A DNA stretch of 64,000 nucleotides from Sulfolobales archaeon. GTDB taxonomy: Archaea > Thermoproteota > Thermoprotei_A > Sulfolobales > NBVN01. Position 1 is the stretch's first letter. Every line of letters begins with the position of its first letter. Positions 56,140-63,230 of this stretch are shown piece after piece. The stretch is taken from the NCBI GenBank assembly GCA_025058345.1, contig JANXEN010000003.1:1-64000 (forward strand). The letters run 5' to 3'. The notes below the pieces were generated by a model. That model was not told the DNA's origin, did not search any database, and was given only the letters and a program-made list of their open reading frames with translations. Position numbers and translations under genes: made by a program.

Positions 56140-56836
56140 TCATTAACCACCTATGTAGTTCTTCGTAGGGTACTTCATGATCTACATCAGCAGTTAACCC
56201 TTCATTATACTCATGTCTTACAAGTACTGCTCTATCGCATACCTTGAAGGCTGGTATGTCGTTCTCACCATCTCCTACGTAAATAACCTCACCCAGCTCT
56301 AGCAACGATTTTAGCGCTTTAACGGCATCACCTTTATTTTTATTCGATATGTAGATATCTATGAACGGGTTTAAGGAGTACTCTATTACTGTAAGACCTC
56401 CACCTCTAGCAGCCGTAATAACTTCATCTAGGCCTTCAGGGGCTTTATTTATTTCCACCCATTCCACACTCAGTCCTAATAAAGCTTTGGTAAGCGATCT
56501 CTTCTCCTCAACATACACCTCCGGCATCTTAGATGCTAAGGACTTAACATTATTTACCGCGTCCACTAGATGCTTTCTCGTTAGTGATGGGTCAAGGAGT
56601 ATGTAATTGTTAGTTAAGATTTCAAGGCCGTTGACGCATATGTAGCTGTGAAAGAATGGTGCCTTACTCATGAGGAAATAGCAGTCCTTACTACTTACTA
56701 CTACGAGGGTATAACTACTTGATAACTTCATCAACACATCAGTCAATTCCTTCCGTATCCCTGCCTCATCTCTTCTGACGTTGAGCGGACTTAATGTACC
56801 GTCAAAGTCGAAGAAAAGACCAACATCATTAACTAT
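56129..56836 (-). CDS. HAD-superfamily phosphatase with unusual or shifted start
   Basis: Motif IV (YVGDGENDIPAF) and the Cof-type cap identify a HAD phosphatase like phosphoglycolate or mannosyl-3-phosphoglycerate phosphatase. The first ATG/GTG/TTG in frame is TTG 56746, but that would remove the catalytic loop. The same frame upstream encodes FFDFDGTLSPL (nucleophile D at about 56807-56809) and stays open to a TAA at 56876-56878. No canonical start lies in between; GGTGGT at 56840-56845 precedes ATA (56836) and GTT (56833). An in-between ATG at 56829 is in another frame. So the start is non-canonical, or a frameshift is present. Confidence 0.65.
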   Translation of the reverse strand: MVNDVGLFFDFDGTLSPLNVRRDEAGIRKELTDVLMKLSSSYTLVVVSSKDCYFLMSKAPFFHSYICVNGLEILTNNYILLDPSLTRKHLVDAVNNVKSLASKMPEVYVEEKRSLTKALLGLSVEWVEINKAPEGLDEVITAARGGGLTVIEYSLNPFIDIYISNKNKGDAVKALKSLLELGEVIYVGDGENDIPAFKVCDRAVLVRHEYNEGLTADVDHEVPYEELHRWLMNEL

Positions 56837-56905
56837 ATAACCACCTAACCTAGATAAGCTTCTAAGTTTAAATACTTAGTAATGAATGTAGAGCTAAGGA
56901 TTAAG

Positions 56906-57865
56906 TTACTGCCTTACTAAACACCTTCTTAGGAGGTCTTCCCATAAGGCATCCACATATGTTTGGAGTTCCTTAATTATTTCCAAGTCCTCAGTTACTG
57001 CATGTCTATACCTCTCCTGAATTTTGATGAACTCATCAATAGGCTTCTTCAACGTCGGGTTTCTTGCGATTGTCAAACTCCTATCGGTCAGCCTCCAAGT
57101 ACCTCTCTCGTACTCCCATAATGGGAAGTAGCAGGTATCTACCGCAATCCTACAAATCTCTATAGACATGCTTGGGTCAAACCTCCATCCACGAGGGCAT
57201 GGCGACAGCACGTGTAAGAATTTAGGCCCCTCTATAGTTAGTGCCTTCCTCACCTTATTTATGAGGTCAACCCAATGCGCAGGAGTTGCAGTAGCTACGT
57301 AGGGAGCTTTATGAGCAACTACTATATCTGCTATCGGTTTCTTATGTTGAGGTTTCCCAGGAATTAACTTCCCGTGAGGTGAGGTAGTTGTTGAGGCACC
57401 GTAGGGTGTCCCACCACTCCTCTGTATACCGGTATTCATGTAGGCTTCATTATCGTATAATACGTAAAGTACGTTATGTCCTCTCTCGATCATCCCGCTT
57501 AGTGATTGAAATCCGATATCGTATGTACCTCCATCACCTCCAAACACCAAAACGTTGACCTTATCATCACTTACAGCTCCCCTCCTCTTAAGGGCTTTAA
57601 ACGCTGCCTCAACCCCTGACGCCGTCGCCGCAGCGTTTTCGAAGGCGTTATGTATCCATGGAACTAACCATGAAGTATAGGGGAATATGGAAGTACCTAC
57701 TTGTAGGCATCCCGTCGCATTAACAACGACTATAGGTTCGTCAATTATTGAAAGCACTAACTTAACTATTATAGGTGTAGTGCATCCAGGGCAGTGTCTA
57801 TGTCCAGGAAGTAGTTTGGGAGGAGTCTTAGCCAGTTCCTTAATGTTTATGTTTGATGAAGACAT
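56906..57865 (-). CDS. porB: Pyruvate:ferredoxin oxidoreductase, beta subunit
   Basis: The thiamine diphosphate motif runs from GGDGGTYDIGFQSL to YDNEAYMNTG. Cluster-binding cysteines are visible in GHRHCPGCTTP (C25, C28) and in NATGCLQVG and the later SPCPRGW. At 319 residues it is standard for archaeal four-subunit enzymes. It decarboxylates pyruvate and sends electrons to the delta-subunit ferredoxin. The ATG overlaps the alpha stop. It is last in porGDAB. Confidence 0.93.
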   Translation of the reverse strand: MSSSNINIKELAKTPPKLLPGHRHCPGCTTPIIVKLVLSIIDEPIVVVNATGCLQVGTSIFPYTSWLVPWIHNAFENAAATASGVEAAFKALKRRGAVSDDKVNVLVFGGDGGTYDIGFQSLSGMIERGHNVLYVLYDNEAYMNTGIQRSGGTPYGASTTTSPHGKLIPGKPQHKKPIADIVVAHKAPYVATATPAHWVDLINKVRKALTIEGPKFLHVLSPCPRGWRFDPSMSIEICRIAVDTCYFPLWEYERGTWRLTDRSLTIARNPTLKKPIDEFIKIQERYRHAVTEDLEIIKELQTYVDALWEDLLRRCLVRQ

Positions 57866-59091
57866 TACTGCCTCACCCCAACGTATTTTACATAAGTGCT
57901 TGGCTTGACGCCCTTCACGGCCTCTAGTAAGTCATCGAATATTTGCTTAACCGTTGTTGGCTCTAGCTCCCTCCCACCTATACCGTATACGTAATTAATG
58001 AATGTGGGTTTGATATCTAAGTCGTAGAAGACGTTACGCATCTCATTAAAGAGAGGAGCGCCATAAGCGCCAGGCGATGTAGCCCTATCCATTACACCGA
58101 CAGCCTTCACATGACTTAACGCCTTAATTAATTCCTCATATGGGAATGGTCTGAAGGATCTTAACTTAATAAGACCTACCTTCATACCCTTCCCCCTTAA
58201 GTCCCTGACAACATGTTTTACGGTACCTGAGGCGGAGCCCATTACAACTAAGGCAGCATCAGCATCATCAACTCTGTAGAGATCAACTAAACCATCGCCG
58301 AATCCTCTACCACTTATCCTTCTGTACTCGTCATGCACCTCCTTAATAACGTATTTAGCTCTTTCCATTGCGTCGATCAACATCTTCTTGAATTCGTAGT
58401 AGTAGTCGGAAAGTGCTATTATCCCTAAGGATATGGGTGTATGCCCATCTAGTATTGCAGGGACTTCATGGTTAAGGTACTCTACCTTAACCTTGACATG
58501 TTTTCTAAACCCTACGAAATCGCTGACTGTTGAGTCAGGCATCATGTTAACACGTTCCAGTGTATGGCTTAGGTGAAATCCATCAAGGTTCACCATAACT
58601 GGTAGTTGGATATCGCTATGTTCAGCGACTCTGTATGCCTGTACTATTGTGTCGTATGCTTCCTGCGAGTTCTCCACGTAGAGTTGAATCCATCCAGAAT
58701 CTCTAGCACCCATAGAATCACTATGATCGCAATGTATGTTTATTGGCGCTGATAACGCCCTATTTACAACAGCCATAACTACAGGTAGTCTAAGCCCTGA
58801 AGTCACGTAAAGCAATTCCCACATCAATGCTAGTCCTTGAGATGAGGTTGCCGTAAACGTCCTTGCACCTCCTGCAGCAGCACCCATACAGACGCTAAGG
58901 GCTGAATGTTCTGACTCAACATTAACGTACTCCGCATGAGTTTCACCGTTAGCAACATACTCTGAAAGCCTTTCAACGATGATCGTTTGAGGGGTTATCG
59001 GATATGCTGATATGACGTCCACATTACACTGTCTCACAGCGAGAGCAACTGCCTCTCCACCATTTAAAGCCCTAACTACACTTAAAGACAT
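57865..59091 (-). CDS. porA: Pyruvate:ferredoxin oxidoreductase, alpha subunit
   Basis: 408 residues with the family start AVALAVRQCNVDVISAYPIT-type segment, THAEYVNVESEHSALS, GAAAGGARTFTATSSQGLAL (CoA/TPP domain) and the transketolase C-terminal region with VMGSASGT and DRATSPGAYGAPL. A valine- or 2-oxoisovalerate-specific enzyme cannot be excluded, but PorA-type motifs favour pyruvate. It lies four bases after porD. Confidence 0.92.
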   Translation of the reverse strand: MSLSVVRALNGGEAVALAVRQCNVDVISAYPITPQTIIVERLSEYVANGETHAEYVNVESEHSALSVCMGAAAGGARTFTATSSQGLALMWELLYVTSGLRLPVVMAVVNRALSAPINIHCDHSDSMGARDSGWIQLYVENSQEAYDTIVQAYRVAEHSDIQLPVMVNLDGFHLSHTLERVNMMPDSTVSDFVGFRKHVKVKVEYLNHEVPAILDGHTPISLGIIALSDYYYEFKKMLIDAMERAKYVIKEVHDEYRRISGRGFGDGLVDLYRVDDADAALVVMGSASGTVKHVVRDLRGKGMKVGLIKLRSFRPFPYEELIKALSHVKAVGVMDRATSPGAYGAPLFNEMRNVFYDLDIKPTFINYVYGIGGRELEPTTVKQIFDDLLEAVKGVKPSTYVKYVGVRQ

Positions 59092-59095
59092 AACT

Positions 59096-59377
59096 TCATC
59101 CCTCAGGGATCATTTCAATTGCATTCACAGGGCATTCTCGGTGACATATCCCACAGCCCTTACAGAAGTTATAGTCGATGCTCAGAGAAATACCATCCCA
59201 TTTAATACTTGATTCTGGGCAGTAAACCCAGCATATTAAGCATTTAACGCACTTACCTGAGTTTATGATAGGTCTCTGAACCCTCCAGGAACCAGTTTTA
59301 AATTCCGTAGAGAGCTTTACCGTAGTCGGCACTAAAGGTAATTCCTTAATATGTTCAGTCTCCGACATATGCAACAC
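59096..59377 (-). CDS. porD: Pyruvate:ferredoxin oxidoreductase, delta (ferredoxin-like) subunit
   Basis: The 93-residue subunit has two [4Fe-4S] motifs, CVKCLICWVYCPE and CKGCGICHRECPV, separated by about 20 residues, the normal PorD arrangement. It passes electrons to soluble ferredoxin. Its start overlaps the gamma gene by 23 bases. Confidence 0.93.
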   Translation of the reverse strand: MLHMSETEHIKELPLVPTTVKLSTEFKTGSWRVQRPIINSGKCVKCLICWVYCPESSIKWDGISLSIDYNFCKGCGICHRECPVNAIEMIPEG

Positions 59378-59921
59378 TTCCGTAGGAGTTCTTTAAGATT
59401 TCGATGTTTTTCTCAGCTACAGGTCCCTTAAACCGCTCCTTGATAATTTCTTCAACGCTCTCAATCTTAACTACAGGCAGAACTTTAAGTAAAGCACCCA
59501 ACATTGCGGTATTAGTTATCGGTCTACCTAAGGTCTTAAGAGCTATATCGGTAGCTGGAAGAACGTAAACCTTATACATACTTAAGTCATGTCTAATTAA
59601 TTCAGACAGCTTCCTGATACTGACTCCTGAATGATAGTTAAGCAGTAAAGTACCCTCTTGCTTTAAACCACTTACGAAGTTTTCTGAACCTATTAATGAG
59701 CTGTCTAGAATTACTACCGCATCAGGTTGGTAAATCCCAGAGCGGATGTATATTTCCTCATCTGAAATTCTGGTGAAGGCAGTTACTGGAGCACCCATTC
59801 TCTCAGGTCCGAATGTAGGGAATGACTGAGCGTATTTACCCTCTTTAATAGATGCTTCAGCGAGAATGTTGCTGATGCTCCAAACACCCTGACCACCCCT
59901 ACCATGCCATCTAATCTCAAT
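59355..59921 (-). CDS. porG: Pyruvate:ferredoxin oxidoreductase, gamma subunit, with apparent ATT start
   Basis: From the first canonical start (ATG 59798) the protein would begin at MGAPVTAFTRI and lose its N-terminal 41 residues. The same frame upstream encodes the conserved PorG start EIRWHGRGGQG and AQSFPTFGPER, with no ATG, GTG or TTG, back to TAG at 59922-59924. The first codon after that stop is ATT (59921-59919), which aligns exactly with the usual initiator Met of PorG, and GGTGGT (59930-59935) lies eight bases before it. I therefore call an AUU start and 189 residues, the normal length. The gamma subunit binds the CoA-side domain of the complex. First gene of porGDAB. Confidence 0.85.
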   Translation of the reverse strand: MEIRWHGRGGQGVWSISNILAEASIKEGKYAQSFPTFGPERMGAPVTAFTRISDEEIYIRSGIYQPDAVVILDSSLIGSENFVSGLKQEGTLLLNYHSGVSIRKLSELIRHDLSMYKVYVLPATDIALKTLGRPITNTAMLGALLKVLPVVKIESVEEIIKERFKGPVAEKNIEILKNSYGSVAYVGD

Positions 59922-60029
59922 CTATAATAACCACCAGTAATTAATATTATTGAAACCTAATATTTCTTCATTAAAGTTATAGATAAAAAGTATTTATTTT
60001 ATGAAATTTCTAAGTCCTCCAGCTATTAA

Positions 60030-60122
60030 TCACTTAGAACCGAAAATACCTAATATTAGTAGCGAGACCGATGCTATTATCTCCGCCATCGCAACTGCTG
60101 AAAGTATATATTTCACACTCAT
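60030..60122 (-). CDS. Very small membrane protein (30 residues)
   Basis: ATG at 60122 follows GGGTGATAAG, whose GGTGAT is a perfect partner for the 16S end with three bases spacing, and a TTTAAAT box lies 33-40 bases upstream. The product starts MSVKYILSAVAM, has one hydrophobic helix and ends ILGIFGSK. Expression signals make it credible; no family is known to me. The rest of the 59922-60258 gap is AT-rich, with the porG promoter region and no other gene I can support. Confidence 0.4.
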   Translation of the reverse strand: MSVKYILSAVAMAEIIASVSLLILGIFGSK

Positions 60123-60154
60123 CTTATCACCCGATAATATTTTAAACAGTATAG

Positions 60155-60162
60155 TATTTAAA
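60155..60162 (-). promoter_or_regulatory. TATA box ahead of the small membrane ORF
   Basis: GTTTAAAT on the minus strand lies 33-40 bases before ATG 60122, giving a predicted leader that includes GGTGAT. Confidence 0.35.
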
Positions 60163-60258
60163 CCTATATATATTTATATATATTTTATCTATTCAAATCT
60201 TTACAGTATAGTTACTTAATCGATAAAATTGTGGTTCTAGGATTCACTACCTAAAGCA

Positions 60259-61275
60259 CTATCTAATCGGTTTCAAACTCATTAACAGGTTTACCAGGAC
60301 TTCAGATATGTCTGCAATTATTCCATAAATTCTGATTACATGGTAAGTAACTAACTCATGACCCTTTTCGTATAAGGCTTTAGTTATGTTCTCCCTCACA
60401 TTTCGCTTCCTCTCATTTATGTATATTAGTGGGCTTAGTATGGCTGGGATATTTATCTCATCATACCCCTTTGTTGTTATTTTATCTATGACTTCGAATA
60501 GTAGTCTATAATCCTTGCTGAATTCGTGAAGATATTCAGATAACTTCTCCACGTTTGAGAAGCCGTTGGAGACCTCCTTAATCAATAATACGAAGTGATC
60601 TGACAATCTCTCTAAGAGGGTTGAAATAACTGATGCTGAAATTATGTACTTAATCTTATCTACACCTACAAGTGGTTTATCAATTAATCTATAGGCCGCT
60701 CTTTCAACCTCAACTTGAGCTCTATCAACCTCATCATCGAGTTCATTAATTGATTCGTAGTAATCAATTAGAGATTTTGGCGCGCTCTCAAGGGCCTCTA
60801 TAGTGTATTTAAAAACTGTTGTCACTGAGTTAAACTCTCGTTTTAGAGCTTCGAGGATATCTTCAACACCTCCTATTTCACCTATAATCATGTAGTTCTC
60901 GCCCTCCTCGATAACGCTATACTTAGGTGTATACTTTAGGACGGATAGTACAAATCTCCTTAGCGGAAGACTTATCTTTTTATGTGAGATGAGCTTAACT
61001 CTTTCATAACCTACCACATAGAATGACGTTATTAAATACCTTAACTCATTTTCTGGAATTGAGGTAATGTCGAAGTCTATAGTTTTACCTCTAACCTTGC
61101 CTGTTTCATCAAGATCGATGCAGAGGAAATTGTTTGTATACCTTAGCGTAACCTTAGAGCCCTTGGTTATGTTATTGACTTCACACCATTCTTTAGGAAC
61201 GTAGACGGCTAGTGAGCTACCTACCTTCTGTATAGTACGTACTTCATATTTAATCTCATCCATAAATTTCCCCAT
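60259..61275 (-). CDS. AbrB-domain PhoU-like regulator
   Basis: Residues 8-50 form a SpoVT/AbrB-like swapped-hairpin domain (RTIQKVGSSLAVYVPKEW, then LRYTNNFLCI). The remainder has the long helices of PhoU, with the acidic/His metal-site-like DDEVDRAQVEVERAA and LLERLSDHF repeats. Archaeal proteins of this make-up (about 330-340 residues) are linked to phosphate or ion-transport control. Upstream lies a symmetrical AT-rich ATATATTAATATAT region (about 61293-61308) that is a likely TATA element. No pst genes are in the window, but a binding-protein gene begins at 63231. Confidence 0.82.
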   Translation of the reverse strand: MGKFMDEIKYEVRTIQKVGSSLAVYVPKEWCEVNNITKGSKVTLRYTNNFLCIDLDETGKVRGKTIDFDITSIPENELRYLITSFYVVGYERVKLISHKKISLPLRRFVLSVLKYTPKYSVIEEGENYMIIGEIGGVEDILEALKREFNSVTTVFKYTIEALESAPKSLIDYYESINELDDEVDRAQVEVERAAYRLIDKPLVGVDKIKYIISASVISTLLERLSDHFVLLIKEVSNGFSNVEKLSEYLHEFSKDYRLLFEVIDKITTKGYDEINIPAILSPLIYINERKRNVRENITKALYEKGHELVTYHVIRIYGIIADISEVLVNLLMSLKPIR

Positions 61276-61411
61276 TACTATAATTAGATATGTATATATT
61301 AATATATTTTTGGGTTTTAGTAAATTATAATTTTTGCTTAGTTTTTCTAATAAAGTTAATGTAATAGTTAAGCTTATATATTTGATTTAGAGTATTATTC
61401 GGTGGAGTAAG

Positions 61412-61951
61412 GTGTTATCAGCAGGACCTAAGAAGTACTCAAACCTTCCAGAAAAATATCCTGAAAGGCCTGAGATAAAGAACATCGATCCAGGCAAGCT
61501 TGTCAATATGCTCCTTTCCGCCTTCGCTGATGAAATACTGGCTTACTACATGTACTTAATAGCAGGTTATGCGTTGAGGGGTCACGTATCTAAAGAGCTC
61601 GAAGGTGTATTTAACGAGATAGGTAAGGATGAGCTGGAAGACCATGCTAAGAAATTAGCTGATAGACTTCAGGACTTCGATGTAGATCCCCCTGACTTTA
61701 GGGATGTCTGGGAGCTATCTAAGTGTAAATACCCTGAATTACCTGACGACGCTTTCAACGTAGATGAATGGTTATTAGCGAGCGTTAATGCTGAGAAGTG
61801 CGCTTTAAGTCACTATAGGGAGATATTCGAATACGTATTCGGAAAGGACCCAGTAACAGAGGAGATCATTGAGGATATAATTAAGGATGAAGCAGAGCAT
61901 GAGACAATCTTCCGGATGCTACTCTCTAAGGAAGGGGTCAAGAAACTTTAA
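61412..61951 (+). CDS. DPS-like ferritin (thioferritin-type)
   Basis: The 179-residue four-helix protein has diiron ligands E41, E74, H78, E128, E160 and H163 in the order of bacterioferritins. The two cysteines C105 (SKCKYP) and C130 (AEKCALSHY) near the active site define the DPS-like/thioferritin group known from Sulfolobus and Pyrococcus. Such proteins form 12-mer cages that use peroxide to oxidise and store iron. GTG 61412 lies four bases behind GGTGGAG; a CTTATATA box is about 35 bases upstream. Confidence 0.85.
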   Translation: MLSAGPKKYSNLPEKYPERPEIKNIDPGKLVNMLLSAFADEILAYYMYLIAGYALRGHVSKELEGVFNEIGKDELEDHAKKLADRLQDFDVDPPDFRDVWELSKCKYPELPDDAFNVDEWLLASVNAEKCALSHYREIFEYVFGKDPVTEEIIEDIIKDEAEHETIFRMLLSKEGVKKL

Positions 61952-62105
61952 AGTGACGTAGTAACTTAAATAAATAACTGTTTTTATTTATCGGCTTTAA
62001 CCTTCGTAAAAACGCGAATTAATACTTGAATGGGTGAGGTAGTCAGGCTTATTTACTTTAATTAAAGTATTAAATTAATTTATTGATAACATTGGTGGTT
62101 ATACT

Positions 62106-62924
62106 ATGCCTCTATTCCCCTTAGACTTTATGGACAAAAAGCCTATAGGTAAGTCAGGCGAATTCGTACCGGCAGTTGGGGTCGGTACTTGGGGAATACG
62201 AAATTACTTAAATGCTGAAAACGCTTTGAAACACGCATTAACCATCGGCCTTAACTTAGTGGATACTGCAGAAATTTACGGGTCGGGAAAGGCTGAGGTG
62301 ATTGTCGGAAAGGTTGTTAGGGAATTCAGCGGTGATGTTTTCGTAACTACTAAGTTACCTCCAGAACGTTTCGTCGATAGAGATGAGGCGATAGCTGCTG
62401 CAAGAGCCAGTCTCCGTAGATTAGGTTTAAGAAGCGTTGATTTAATACTAATTCATTGGCCGCATCCGCACTTACCGATCGATAGGCAGATAAAGTCTTT
62501 AGAGGTGTTGGCTGACTTAGGTCTTTGCAGGTATATAGGGGTCTCAAACTTCAGGGTGAACGAATTATTAAGCGCCTTAGAAGCTACCAGCAAATACGAT
62601 ATAGTCGTTAATCAAGTTAAGTACAGCATTTACGATAGAGGTATTGAGAGAGAACTCCTACCTCTATGTATTCGTGAAGGGGTAACTGTTCAAGCATATA
62701 CGCCCCTCGAGGGAGGTTTAGTCGCATCTGATAAAAGAATTGCCGACTTCGCCTTAAAGTATGGGAAGACAGCTGTTCAGGTCGCTCTTAACTTCCTAAT
62801 ATCTAGGCCGTACGTTCTAGCAATACCTAAATCCGAAAGGGTTGAAAGGATTGATGAGTTTAAAGGTGCTTTAGGGTGGAGGCTAAGCGATAAAGATATA
62901 GATCTTATCGAAAGGATCTTTTAG
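62106..62924 (+). CDS. Aldo/keto reductase
   Basis: 272 residues with the family core: GVGTWGIRNY, LVDTAEIYGSG (catalytic Asp and Tyr), VTTKLPPERF (Lys), LILIHWPHP (His), GVSNFRVNEL, and the NADPH loop IPKSERVERIDE. It reduces a carbonyl with NADPH; the substrate is not predictable. GGTGGTTATACT directly precedes the ATG, a clear SD for this organism. Confidence 0.9.
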   Translation: MPLFPLDFMDKKPIGKSGEFVPAVGVGTWGIRNYLNAENALKHALTIGLNLVDTAEIYGSGKAEVIVGKVVREFSGDVFVTTKLPPERFVDRDEAIAAARASLRRLGLRSVDLILIHWPHPHLPIDRQIKSLEVLADLGLCRYIGVSNFRVNELLSALEATSKYDIVVNQVKYSIYDRGIERELLPLCIREGVTVQAYTPLEGGLVASDKRIADFALKYGKTAVQVALNFLISRPYVLAIPKSERVERIDEFKGALGWRLSDKDIDLIERIF

Positions 62925-62934
62925 GTGAGTATCT

Positions 62935-63222
62935 TTGAGGAAAGCATTAGTCTTAAACCCTAAGGATAACGTGGCAATAGCTCTAACTAACTTAAAGAGG
63001 GACGACGTAGTGGAGGTCCAGGTTGGAGGTGACGTAGTTAAGGTTAAGGTATTAAACGAGATACCATTCGGCCATAAATTCGCTATCAGGGATATTGGAA
63101 ATGATGAACCTATTATTAAGTACGGTGAGGTTGTGGGGGTTGCAACTAAGTCCATAGGTGTGGGGGAGCATGTACATGTTCATAACGTAAGAGGTACGAG
63201 AGGTAGACCTAAGGATAAGTAG
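62935..63222 (+). CDS. SAF-domain protein, UxaA (altronate/galactarate dehydratase) N-terminal type
   Basis: The 95 residues start ALVLNPKDNVAIAL and include GHKFAIRDI and IIKYGEVVGVATKSI with GEHVHVHNV, the SAF domain that opens altronate/D-galactarate dehydratases. In many archaea this domain is a separate small subunit. The large dehydratase subunit is not in the window. TTG 62935 follows AGGTGAG. It lies ten bases after the aldo/keto reductase, suggesting joint use in sugar-acid metabolism. Confidence 0.82.
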   Translation: MRKALVLNPKDNVAIALTNLKRDDVVEVQVGGDVVKVKVLNEIPFGHKFAIRDIGNDEPIIKYGEVVGVATKSIGVGEHVHVHNVRGTRGRPKDK

Positions 63223-63230
63223 GGATTACG

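Noticed and set aside
60140-60190. Repeated TATATA tract, considered as a replication origin element
   Set aside because: No origin-box repeats, no orc1/cdc6 gene and no longer AT-rich block; promoter function explains it.
60001-60219. Plus-strand frame of 72 codons in the AT-rich gap after porG
   Set aside because: Its C-terminus is a translation of TATA repeats (IYIYIYFIYS), and the opposite strand holds a short ORF with much better start signals.
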